Positions 11,301 through 19,640 of a stretch of DNA of 64,000 nt are shown in pieces (positions within the stretch are counted from its first letter, which is position 1; the number at the start of each line of letters is the position of its first letter). Made by a program: the position numbers and the translations under genes. The DNA is taken from the NCBI RefSeq assembly GCF_026914185.1, contig NC_070562.1:5828001-5892000 (forward strand). The letters run 5' to 3'. Under the pieces are notes generated by a model. The model was not told the DNA's origin. It searched no databases and saw only the letters and a list, made by a program, of their open reading frames with translations. This DNA comes from Puccinia triticina. Lineage: Eukaryota > Basidiomycota > Pucciniomycetes > Pucciniales > Pucciniaceae.

Positions 11301-12142
11301 TTCCCAAACACAGTGGGTAGGTCAGCCGAGCGTTCTTCGCGCGGGCCTTCCACGCCCTCCGATTCCGTGAGCGCAAGCAGCTTTTCTGCTGCACCTTCCC
11401 AGATGCCACGGCGCCTAAAAAATTTGGGTAACAAAACTTCATCCTCGTCCGTCAGCGGCGCGAGGACTGTCTCCTGAATCAAGGAGATAGCGGGCAAGGA
11501 AGGCTGAAAAACGACAACATTACCGCCTGGCCCCTTAAGACGCCACGAGTTGTGCTCCCAATCCGTCGACGAAACGTGCGTTGCGATCCAATCACGACCA
11601 AGTATCACGTCGTAACTAGCTAACGGCGCGATCCTGCAAACACAAACGAAGTCCACCTCAGAAAAGGAGAAATGGACGTTAGCAAGCCGGTTATCTTTAA
11701 TTTTATCACCAAAAGCGCCGGCGACGCAGAATGAAGATGGTGAATGAAAGATGGGAAGAGAATGAGAAGATACAAATGAAGAAGACACGTAGGACGATCC
11801 TGCGCCCGTGTCAAGAAGAACTCTGGCCAAGCGTCCTTCAACCTCGTGTAGGAAATCTACACGAATCGTGTTCGACTCAGCAGCCGCGGATGCGGCAGCC
11901 AGCGGAACAGAACTTAAACTATCATATACGACATCAGCGGCGTCCTCAGACGGCTCTACTGAGGCGGCTGTCCCCACGCCTGGGGCATCAGCTGAACTCA
12001 ACGATGCATCAAACTCAGGGGCGGGTCTTCCACCCTGAGGCTCAATAGGAACTGTGACAAGAGATTGATTTCGAGATATAGGAGAAGGGGGGGAGGCGGA
12101 CACAGTAACTACAACGGATGTCGACGGGAGAGACGGTTCCAC
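8342..12142 (-). CDS. pol: Pol polyprotein of element B (protease-RT-RNase H-integrase)
   Basis: Polyprotein of about 1266 residues that would copy the element RNA and insert the DNA. Residues near 109-114 (LLDTGA) are the retropepsin active site. Reverse transcriptase follows with catalytic Asp near 414 (SKIDLQQGF) and YLDD at 476-479. RNase H has METDAS near 627-632. The integrase zinc finger has His 833, His 838, Cys 868 and Cys 871, and the DDE triad is near Asp 901, Asp 961 and Glu 997. No chromodomain is evident; the tail is Ala-, Lys- and Pro-rich. The frame is -1 relative to gag and begins 5 bp after the gag stop without an ATG there, so it is probably made as a Gag-Pol fusion. No internal stop. 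Confidence 0.95.
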   Translation of the reverse strand: MEPSLPSTSVVVTVSASPPSPISRNQSLVTVPIEPQGGRPAPEFDASLSSADAPGVGTAASVEPSEDAADVVYDSLSSVPLAAASAAAESNTIRVDFLHEVEGRLARVLLDTGAGSSYVSSSFVSSHSLPIFHSPSSFCVAGAFGDKIKDNRLANVHFSFSEVDFVCVCRIAPLASYDVILGRDWIATHVSSTDWEHNSWRLKGPGGNVVVFQPSLPAISLIQETVLAPLTDEDEVLLPKFFRRRGIWEGAAEKLLALTESEGVEGPREERSADLPTVFGKEKLGEELRALIAEFSDLFSPIVKASTRKRVIKHLVDTGTAAPIYQPVRQLSPALLGTLKERLNGLQDAGFIRPSTSAWSSPIVFVKNPSSGKVRLCVDYRQVNAVTKKGRHPLPVIQECFDALRGARFFSKIDLQQGFHQMRIAPDDVPKTAFGTKYGHFEWLVMPFGLVNAPSTFQRMMTHILREFIDVFVQVYLDDILVYSRSEVEHLEHVRTVLQVLRDEELKCSGAKCSFGLREMQYVGHVVGFNTIRPMKEKIECIQSWPRPTTVYDVRAFLGLCGFYRRYVKNFAKIATPLHGLTAGGVKKREKILWLPVHDAAFVFLKEALVSTPILLTPDTAKAFIMETDASDFAVGAVLLQYGDDERLHPVAFESCKLNKAQINYPAQERELLAIIHAWRKWHVYLDGAVVTTIVYTDHASLVYLKCQKLPSKRLCRWLEEFAEMDIEIRYKKGADNIVPDALSRRSDLSLVDDIGDVLDETNWPLIIPYLIDKREIPAWVPEGLVMRAEQNLKSFEYDSDDETLIYLGRPGLLERSPFIPLAHRFDLLRAVHDDLGHRGRDCTLQVLRGRGWWPRRYEDVKSYIATCAPCQVHERAHASQETGLQVPLPAVMPFERWSSDFIKMPESYKAGYNWILTIVDHCTSWPIAIPLKNATADAIAEAVFDHVITPFGLPREFLTDRGSNFLSAGFASFLAKAGVKKLNTSGYHPRTNGKCERFNGILEKALFRLNTTGDPKRWEDFLPAALFSTRIHASDSSKFSPFELVYGVKPRLLGDKRRMVAADEACPGEHELAARIEELNKLRLAAAGNTAIRAEANKAAFDNKTRFARDVDALVVGQSVKLRNEEHTKGSPRWFGPFEIKAILPNNAYILNDQNGDEYSRPVNGNSLKPVSLRSLVVNGMWATPPAIAQRERQAEARVAKALLKKTTSVAKLSKPVKAKKVKGAGRPPAPSVTDSPATPAQPARKIRVRFDGQLLPEGAGAAPV

Positions 12143-12147
12143 GTCGA

Positions 12148-13278
12148 CTAAGCTTTTTTCTTCCCCTTGTCAGTAGGGGGGTGGGCGGCCTTGTACGCCG
12201 CTTGGCGCTCCGTCTTGGGCTCTTTGCAGTCCGCAAGAAGGTGATCCTTCGACCGACAGTTGTAGCAATACAACTTTTTCTTGCCAGCCTTGTCGCCGCC
12301 ACCTTCGGTTCGACGCTTGCCGGAACCGGAACCAGAACTTGCCGTCGAAGTCGAAGCTAAAGCGGCGTCGCCACGGTACGCACTATCGTACTCCATGGCC
12401 GTAACAACAACTTGATCCAAGTCCAACGGGGTACGTTGGACCTGGCAGCGGGTGATCTCTTCGAAAACCCGTTTCGCGAGCCCCTTCGTCAGACAATTGA
12501 CGAAGGAAGTGATCGCATCGAAAGGATACCCGTGCGATTTAGCGCGGGACATCCAAGCACGATACCTAGCGTAGAACGCTTGGAGGGTCTCGTTGGGGCC
12601 CTGCTTCAACGCGCCGAGCTCCCTAGCTAGTGCCGCCGGACTGGTACCTAGCGGGCTTAAACGAACCAACCAGTGCTTGAATTCGTCCCAATTCTTGGGG
12701 CGAGTTCCGGCGAGGGCGGCGTCGCAGTAGTCATCTGAGGCCTTACCACCCAAACGGAGGCCGCCAACCTTGTGCCATATGGCGGGGTGGGCGCTGCGAT
12801 CATTTAGGTGTACCGCCAACCTGCTAAGCCAGGTTACGGCATCATTGCCCGGTTGCCCCTTGAACTTCGGGTGCTCTTCGGGCCAGTACTTGAGGACTTT
12901 CAACGGGTCCTCCTCGTACACGGTCTTCAACGGCTCCGCGTCGACGGGCGGGGCTGGACCAAAACGATTGGAATCTGTCGGTTCCTTCTTCACGGGTCCG
13001 TCGAGATTCATCTGCCCAACAATATGGGTCAACATCTTAACAACGTCACTACTATTCGTCGTAGTGTGACTTACAGCATCATTATCGTATCCAATGAGAT
13101 CCTCCTGGCATTGAGGGAGGTCTCTGTGGTTATTGTACCACAGACGCTCGGCTGGGTTCATCGCCTCGACCTCGCGTTTCGAGTATCGGACGCCATCCTG
13201 CGGGGGTTGAGGGACAACCTCGCCGCCAACGGTAGGAAGAGGTTGCTTCCCACTTGGGGGACTATGACCAACGGGCAT
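12148..13278 (-). CDS. gag: Gag-like protein of element B
   Basis: 376 residues starting at an ATG (13278-13276). The central part (about residues 130-290) has the helical character of a Ty3/Gypsy capsid, with motifs such as WLSRLAVHL, FKHWLVRLS and ETLQAFYARY. A CCHC zinc knuckle (CYNCRSKDHLLADC) lies near the C terminus, followed by a Lys-rich end. It would form the particle shell and bind element RNA. The stop is TAG at 12150-12148, just before pol in the -1 frame. Confidence 0.92.
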   Translation of the reverse strand: MPVGHSPPSGKQPLPTVGGEVVPQPPQDGVRYSKREVEAMNPAERLWYNNHRDLPQCQEDLIGYDNDAVSHTTTNSSDVVKMLTHIVGQMNLDGPVKKEPTDSNRFGPAPPVDAEPLKTVYEEDPLKVLKYWPEEHPKFKGQPGNDAVTWLSRLAVHLNDRSAHPAIWHKVGGLRLGGKASDDYCDAALAGTRPKNWDEFKHWLVRLSPLGTSPAALARELGALKQGPNETLQAFYARYRAWMSRAKSHGYPFDAITSFVNCLTKGLAKRVFEEITRCQVQRTPLDLDQVVVTAMEYDSAYRGDAALASTSTASSGSGSGKRRTEGGGDKAGKKKLYCYNCRSKDHLLADCKEPKTERQAAYKAAHPPTDKGKKKA

Positions 13279-13589
13279 CTAATCACGGACAGAAACAAAA
13301 AACAAAAGGATAATTTCGACACGTCAGTGACTGTGAAGAAAAAACACCAGACGAATGCGCGCGCAGCACGCCAAGCAGGACCCTGCCCCAGAGGACCAGT
13401 CGACAAGAGACTGGGGACTCCAACTGAGGCAACCGTGACCCAGACCAAACCAAAGAGATGTCCAATCTTACGTTTTTTATTTGCCGAAGCGCGAAGAAAA
13501 AGACTACGATTTTAAAGGGTTGTTTGATTGGTATTATAGGGAAAGCGGTGCCGAAAGTGGAGTCGAAAAAACGTCGGAACGTAAAAAGG

Positions 13590-13601
13590 AACTCGCTACC
13601 A
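13590..13601 (-). promoter_or_regulatory. Primer-binding site of element B (initiator tRNA-Met)
   Basis: Two bases inside the 5' LTR, the minus strand reads TGGTAGCGAG. TGGTAGCG is complementary to the CGCTACCA end of eukaryotic initiator tRNA-Met, a common primer for Ty3/Gypsy elements. Confidence 0.8.
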
Positions 13602-13603
13602 CT

Positions 13604-14025
13604 TGTAGTCGGGCAGGCTACAAGGCTATGAAAATGGGCCTGCGGCGGAGCAAAGCTACACGCGGCTAAATGACAAAGAAGAGGTGTCTGGATTTCCAAC
13701 GACAGGGGATGGATGCGGGAAACAGACATACAAGAGAGGCCCTTTTATAAGGGCCGACAATGGAAAAGAGAACCAAACAACAAGAAGAAAACAATGAATG
13801 ATAATTCAACGGTACAGACAATATGGGCGTGTACAGGTCACGCCTTGTCTGAGAAAAGAAAGAAGAAACGAAACCAACAACCCCTTGCGTGCAGTACGCA
13901 GGGGCTTCGGCACCTCTAACTCCTGGCTTGTGCGGAGCCGGAGCCGGAGCCGGAAAAACCTAACACGCGTACAGCGCGCCCCTAGTATGGGCGCCTGTCG
14001 CGTAGCCAATTGTAGCACGGCTACA
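13604..14025 (-). repeat. 5' LTR of element B (promoter LTR)
   Basis: 422 bp, near-identical to 7908-8330. Carries TATAAAAGG on the minus strand at about 13742-13749, so element transcription should start about 30 nt further along the minus strand. Confidence 0.95.
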
Positions 14026-14653
14026 CCCAGCAAGCTCGGATGCTTCTCTTCAGCCGGAACCACTCGGAAACCCTCACCAGCACCACCGTCGCCGCCGCCG
14101 TTGCTTCCCAGCAGCCGGCCCCTCCCACGAGCTTAACAAAGCCCGCGAGCACCGCAGGTCGTGTAGGTGCAAGCGGGGCTTATGACCAAAAGGAATATGT
14201 TCGCGTGAGGCTATCTTGGAAATAGGTGTGCAGTTTCTCCGCTTCCAATTCACAACTCCCCACGATATGTACTTATTTTCCTACTTTATCCCAGCTGAGC
14301 ACTGGGATCTTGGCTATCTTTCTGTCCGCTCAGTTTCTCTCCAACTGTTTTTGTATTTTTTCTATCTTTTTTTGAAGTTGCCAACTCCTTCAAGTCGGGT
14401 CAGCCCTTTAGCGTTTTATCTTTGTCCATATCATAAAACTCCGATCATTAATTGCAATATAACCTGAGGACATTACCGATGGTAAAGAGGACAGAAGGGA
14501 ACATAACAGAGAGTAACAAGGAGGAAAGAGAGAGGAAAAAAAAGAACAACAAAGAAATTAAAACACGGCGACCACGGCACAACACACCTCGCCGATACCC
14601 TCGGTATTGATCCTGTTGACCTCGAATTTTGAGAGCAACTCGAGCATCTCAAC
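14026..14653. other. Region upstream of the helicase gene
   Basis: No gene supported. The last 180 bp (about 14470-14653) are purine- and A-rich, then CA-rich, as expected of a 5' leader ahead of the ATG at 14654. Confidence 0.4.
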
Positions 14654-16571
14654 ATGCCACCAACAAAAGATAAATCCACGAAAGCCCGACTTTCAAAGCA
14701 CTGGAGGCGCATGGAAGAGGACGACTTACAGCAAGCGATTGTTGATGATTGTCTACCCCGCTACCCCTCGAACGAGCCTCCAAAGCAGGTCCAAGTCGAT
14801 GCAGTCAAGAGTCTCGTCCATGGACGCCACACGTTCGTTATGGCTGGGACGGGTTGCGGCAAGTCGCGTATCTCCAAAATGTACTATAACTTGTTTGCAA
14901 AAACAAAAAAAGTCGTTATCCTCGTCTTGAACCCGCTTGATGCTCTCGGCGATAATCAAGTCAAAGAGAAGATTGCTCAGGGTTATACTGCTGTCAACTT
15001 GAAGAAACTTACCTTCAACCAGACAGTGGCCGATGACATTGAAAAAGGCAAATACAACTTTGTATATTTAAGTCCTGAGGTGTTCTTAAACAATCAGATG
15101 TTTACTGATGTTTATCACAACACCAAGTTCCAAGATCGACTGGCCTTGATCGTTGTTGATGAGGCCCATATGATCTACAGTTGGGGTCTTGTTTCCAACA
15201 AAAAAGCGAAGAAATCTTCCGCGCACAAACGGCATCAGGATCGAGCAGTCTTCCGGCCATCGTATGGCGATCTGGGCCGTCAGTTAATGGCCACCGAGGG
15301 TACTCCAATCCTCTTCCTTTCTGCGACATGCCGCCCAAAAGCTGTCAGAGAGATCCTCAAGAGTCTAAAAATCCCTGAGGAGACCGTTAACTTTGTCCGA
15401 GCGGAACTTACCCGCCCTGAGATCCGAATCCTTCGATTCCCAATGAAGTCCTCGCTTAAGTCCGCCAACGATCTGCTGCCAATGTTTGGAAGAAAAGAAG
15501 ATATCAAATCTTCTAAAATTGTACCTACTCTGATATACTCAGGTACAAGGAATGCGACCTTCCAAGTTATGAAAGTGGTCAATAAAGCTCGAGGAACTAG
15601 CGGCGAAGAATATAATCCCAACAGTCAGCTGATTCGAAGGTACCATGCGTGCACGGGTGACATGGATAAAGAAGACACTATTAACGGATACGAAGCTGGA
15701 AACTTTCCGTGTATCTCCTGTACCATGGCGTTGGGGCTGGGCCAGAATTGGAAAAGGGTTCGACAAGTGATCCACATGGGCCGCGGCGATCCTTCGTGCA
15801 TTTGCCAGATGATTGGGCGCTGTGGACGTGATGGAAAGCCAGGATTGGCCGTTCTTTTCATGGAACGGAAGCCCAAATTTGGCTTGAATAGTCCTGAGGC
15901 CATTGCGAGGGCTGATAGGGAATCGGATGACGTCCGGATGGATTCCTTCGCAATCACTCCAGTCTGCCTCCGAATAGCTATTTCGGTTGACAACCTGTCA
16001 GTTAATTGTTTGTGCAGCTTCACTTACTTGTGCTGATGAATTTGTTTGCAGGTATGGCTATATACCAATGGATCGCAATGACTTGAACTATATCCGCGAA
16101 GAAGCGCGCGAAGAAGAAGAGGGATTCCCGACATGTAGGTGCTCGAACTGTGCCCCCGAGGAGGCAAAACTATTGATGGCGAAAATGAAAGAGATGAATA
16201 TCAGTAATTTCGAGAGGATACTGGATGAGAACAACCTATCTGGACAGATTCCTGGCGACGAGTCAAACAAAAAAAGCACACGATCTCGCGGAAAAAACCC
16301 CAAAGAACTCAGTCCCCTTATGCAGAATCTCACCTCCACACTTGTCGATCAATTCAATAAGTTCTTTGCTGACTTGTACGGGAAGTCGCGGTCATTTTTT
16401 CCGGGACAAATTTTTGGGCCTACCGAGGCAGATGCCATTGCAAGGAACTTTGATCTAAGTTTGTTAAAGACAGACAATCACAGAAACAAACTTCAAGGGT
16501 TTCCCCTACAATATAATAAAAAAAAAAAAAGAAATAAAATCACACCAAACCCAAAGCCCAATCTCTACTAG
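14654..16571 (+). CDS. RecQ-like superfamily 2 DNA helicase
   Basis: Two exons, 14654-15996 and 16052-16571, joined across a 55-nt intron (GTCAGT to TTGCAG); the junction keeps frame (DNL-YGYIP) and gives 620 residues. Helicase motifs in order: AGTGCGKS near 64-71 (ATP binding), DEAH at 169-172, LSAT near 222-225, and QMIGRCGRDG at 385-394 (motif VI). This is the core of an ATP-driven 3'-5' DNA helicase. After the intron comes a Cys-rich FPTCRCSNCAPEEA segment, typical of the rust-expanded members as I know them, instead of classical RQC and HRDC domains. The last residues follow an A-rich run and may not be the original C terminus. All core motifs look intact. Confidence 0.85.
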
Positions 16572-16918
16572 AGAGATTGCAAGCATTGGGCAGATGACCC
16601 CCAGCGCGCCGCATTTAAGGCAATTGCAAAGGGGGGTCATCAAAAATTAACCCTCAAACTGTGCACGCGCAACAGCGGAGGGGGTTGAGTCGGCTCTCTG
16701 GCTGGAATTGCAGCGCAGCGAGTCGACTGGCGCTTCGTACCTGCCAGAGGTACCCCTACTTATAGGCACATTGTCTGATGTTAATCTGACCACATCCCAA
16801 CCGTTCCCACCACAACCACAACACATCCTGCCTCTCCACGCCTCACATCAATCTCGGTCAACACCATCGTAGGGCCCGCTACGCCCCTCACAACGATTGC
16901 CCAAGCTCACACATCACC
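16572..16918. other. Intergenic, no gene seen
   Basis: GC-rich from about 16600; CA-rich leader-like sequence precedes the ATG at 16919. A weak TATA-like CTTATAGG lies near 16759. Confidence 0.4.
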
Positions 16919-18430
16919 ATGCCGCGTATCCAAGGTCATGCTACAGCCCAACTCTTTCAATCAATCTATCCCCATGACCCAAAAATCGCGGCCGGGAACC
17001 CCGCTCCAAGCCCCTCCGACGACCCACGCTCGCCCCTCCGCAGGTCCCGCCCCCATACACCACTGGCGAGCGTCGACGGCGATCGACAGACGACGACCAT
17101 CTCCGCCGTGCCCGTATTTTGAATCTGGGTACTTTATTCCTTTGCCTCCAACACCTCCACCGCTTCATTTTCATCAACTCCTCAGCCTTCCCCCCTCGCA
17201 CCAGCCCCGTCATTGTCCACCCTGGCCTTGACCCCGACCTCTCCGTGCCGCCCCACAACCTCTCCGACCACATCCTGGGCCCCGCTCGTCGGCTGGATAG
17301 TCATGGCCCCACTCTCAAGCGCTTCCAGCCCGTATGGATCACCCAATCCCCGCTCAGCTGCCGGCTCTCGCCCGAAACCGAGGCGCTTATTTGGATGCGG
17401 TTCCTGGACGGAGCCGGCAGGACGAAAGGCACGCTCAAGGTGATGATTGCGCTGAATCTGCATTCGTCGCAGCAGGTGCTGCCGGTGATCACCAATCCGA
17501 TCCTGACCTCGCTGCGATACCTGGGGGCTGAGAACGTGTATGTGTTGGTGTGTACACCCCGGAAGGACTGGCCCATCTGGGCGCGGTGCTAAGCGGACTG
17601 GGCGTGCAACACCACATGCGGTGCGCCAAGGAGGAGACGATCTGGATGGGTGTGGACCGGATCAAGCTGCTCTTGGAGTACCGCAACCAGGCGCTGTTGG
17701 CCTTCGACAATGCTGACCGGGCCCTTGACGGGCTCTCCAACCTGGTCTTCATCGACGACGTCTTCCTCTGTGCCCAGGACATCCTTGAGCTGCTCTGGCA
17801 ACGTCACTTCCAGGGGGCGGACTCGGCGTGCGGGACCGACTGGTGGGAGGCCAAGACGCTACGGGAACAGTACGGCTCGCAGACCCCTCGCCACCCAATG
17901 ACGCCCGCTTGCATTCGGTGGTCTTCTACGACTCGTGGGTCACCCGCTTGTTGACAGGCAAGACGCTGCGCCCTCGGCTGCAGATCCTGACGGAGTACAA
18001 GGACGGCTACGCGGCAATCTGCGGGGCCAAGGAGTCGAAGGTCTTCCAGGCCCTCTTCCACAACGTACTCCCCGTGCCCGTGTATTTGTGCTGGAACGAC
18101 ATCGTCGCCCTGGCCCCAGCGCCCTTCCGGGGCCCAAAGGGACTCACCTTCCGCGCCGCCGACCGCCTCACTAACGAGTGTCCGTCCTCCGAGTGCCAGC
18201 TCTTTGCATAAGACTTCTCATTAGGCTGCAATAAATGCCTCCTCGTCCCTAATGTCGCCGTCACCTACACCCGCATCATCTACTATGCTGACGGCGTTGT
18301 CCGCAGCTCCAATTGCAACAACCGCCCCACGTCCCGTCGACCCTTCCATGGGGCCCCTGATAGCCAATTCTTGGTCGAGAAAATTGACTGGAGCAGCTAC
18401 CCCAAGCCTGAAATTGTCGTTTGTTGGCCT
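16919..18430 (+). pseudogene. Broken GT69 (CAP59/CMT1-like) glycosyltransferase
   Basis: The protein similarity runs through three frames. Frame one (about 17320-17565) holds KVMIALNLHSSQQVLP and YLGAENVYV. A second frame (about 17560-17860) holds FIDDVFLCAQDILELL and GADSACGTDWW. A third (about 17890-18208) holds VVFYDSWVTRLLTGK, VPVYLCWNDIVAL and ECPSSECQLF. These blocks are diagnostic, in this order, for GT69 alpha-1,3-mannosyltransferases such as Cryptococcus CMT1 and CAP59, Golgi enzymes that extend mannose chains. Two frame changes without plausible introns (near 17560 and 17870) and an in-frame TAA at 18209-18211, after which similarity continues for about 70 codons, indicate a pseudogene. 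Sequencing error could explain the frame changes but less easily all three lesions. The N-terminal part (ATG at 16919) is uncertain. Confidence 0.75.
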
Positions 18431-19071
18431 GTCAGTCTCTCTCTCCTCTTCGCCACACCCTTCATTCCTTGCACTGGATTTGACTCTCTCTCTTGGTTCT
18501 TTGTTGTGGTAGGACCCAACCCCACCCACCCACCTTTCATGTGATGCAACCTCTTCCTCATCCCTCTCAGTAGAACTCGATAGACCCGACTGTGTTTGTC
18601 CCTCCTTCATTTTGTTTTTTGATCTTTTGCACGTACTCGCTGACTCTTCCCTTTGAAATACAGGTGCAATGGCCCTGGACTTATGTATAACCCTAATCCC
18701 CTTTCCTGATCCGCTCAACCCATCTACAGGAAATATTTGTGTTTCTTGCCATGAGCACCCCACTTGTCTGTTCAAAGATGTACATTTACCAACATTTTTC
18801 AGATTGAATACAATAACTTGAAAGAAAGCTTATGGATTTGAAAAATAAAATTCTGTTGAGCAGCCTGGGGACACCCTTTTTATTTCTTTCACTGCACACA
18901 TCCTTCCACCAAGACCTATCAGCCCTGCAGCATAGTCAAATTAGTGGTATGTGGCTGAAATTTCTACCAAATCACATGCTGAATTGAGGAATTGGAGGGA
19001 GTGAAATGAAAGCCATCAATGCATCTCTGAGTAAATTGTACAGTTATTTCAAGCTAAACCTTGGAAGTACA
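18431..19071. other. Region between GT69 remnant and Helitron-type end
   Basis: No gene seen. Because it lies just inside the Helitron-type 3' end at 19096, it may be the 3' part of a nonautonomous Helitron body. Confidence 0.4.
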
Positions 19072-19096
19072 GCGGCGAAGCCGCCTTGGCCTCTAG
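19072..19096 (+). mobile_element. Helitron-type 3' terminus
   Basis: GCGGC-GAA-GCCGC hairpin (19072-19084), 8-nt spacer, CTAG (19093-19096), then T at 19097. This is the known Helitron 3' signature: a hairpin about 10 nt before CTRR, inserted between A and T. It abuts the open frame of the next gene. Confidence 0.65.
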
Positions 19097-19640
19097 TAAA
19101 GTTAATTCTAAGTCAGACATTGTGGATCTTATTGGTAGCAAACAATTAGACAGGGAGTTAAACATGTTAGATAACTGCATCAAAAACTTCAAAGAAGGAA
19201 CAGATTATCAAAGCTACTTGAAAGACCAGGAAGATTACAAAACTTTTATCGGCGATGAGATGGAACGAATACAAAATCTGAAAAAAGCGGGGCTGAAAAA
19301 AACCTCAGGACCAGATCGACTATTACAACCAGATGATGCTGCGATACTACCAGTCACATCTTCAGCCCTGCAAAAAAAATCAGCAGCGTCAAACTCAGTT
19401 CTAGCGCCGTCCGCCGCAGGAAAAAACCGAGTCACAAAATCGAGGCCTAGCGCAAGCCAAATAGCCGAAAATAAGAGGATTCGTGCCAAAAATAAACTAC
19501 AAAAGGAAGAACAAGCAGTTAGAGATCGTGAAGCAGCAAAAAGGAAATGGGAGGCCGATAAAGCTGTGTTGGAAGAGCTCAAGGAATTCTACGCTTCCAA
19601 GAGATCAAGAAACACCACTTACCTTGATCCAAATGGGTGA
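19097..19640 (+). CDS. Small basic coiled-coil protein, 5' end missing
   Basis: The frame is open from the Helitron boundary to TGA at 19638-19640. The first ATG is at 19164, but conserved-looking sequence (KVNSKSDIVDLIGSKQL) begins right at the boundary, so the true 5' exon was probably displaced. About 180 residues: an acidic N-terminal half, a Ser/Ala-rich linker and a basic, heptad-like C-terminal helix (NKLQKEEQAVRDREAAKRKW). No family recognised. Its stop shares the palindrome TGATCA with the stop of the convergent DUF6589 gene. It could be a partner gene of that locus. Confidence 0.5.

Larger units (their letters stand above)
7908..14025 (-). mobile_element. Ty3/Gypsy LTR retrotransposon B, full length
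   Basis: About 6.1 kb, transcribed from the minus strand. The two LTRs (7908-8330 and 13604-14025) start TG and end CA and differ by a one-base indel that I can see. The flanking bases CCCA (7904-7907 and 14026-14029) fit a 4-bp target-site duplication. The interior encodes Gag and a complete Pol in the order protease, reverse transcriptase, RNase H, integrase, which places it in Ty3/Gypsy. A minus-strand primer-binding site (TGGTAGCGAG) and a G-rich polypurine tract sit at the expected places. The near-identical LTRs and open frames suggest a recent insertion. Confidence 0.96.

Noticed and set aside
12148..12170. AAAAAAG before the gag stop of element B as a slippery heptamer
   Set aside because: The gag codons read AAA AAA G, not A AAA AAG, so the phase is wrong for tandem slippage, and no stem of note follows. 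The mechanism for reaching pol in element B stays open.
12808..13515. 235-codon plus-strand frame over gag of element B
   Set aside because: Antisense shadow of gag with no ATG-supported promoter context or domain; unlike the antisense ORF of element A, it lies entirely over coding sequence.
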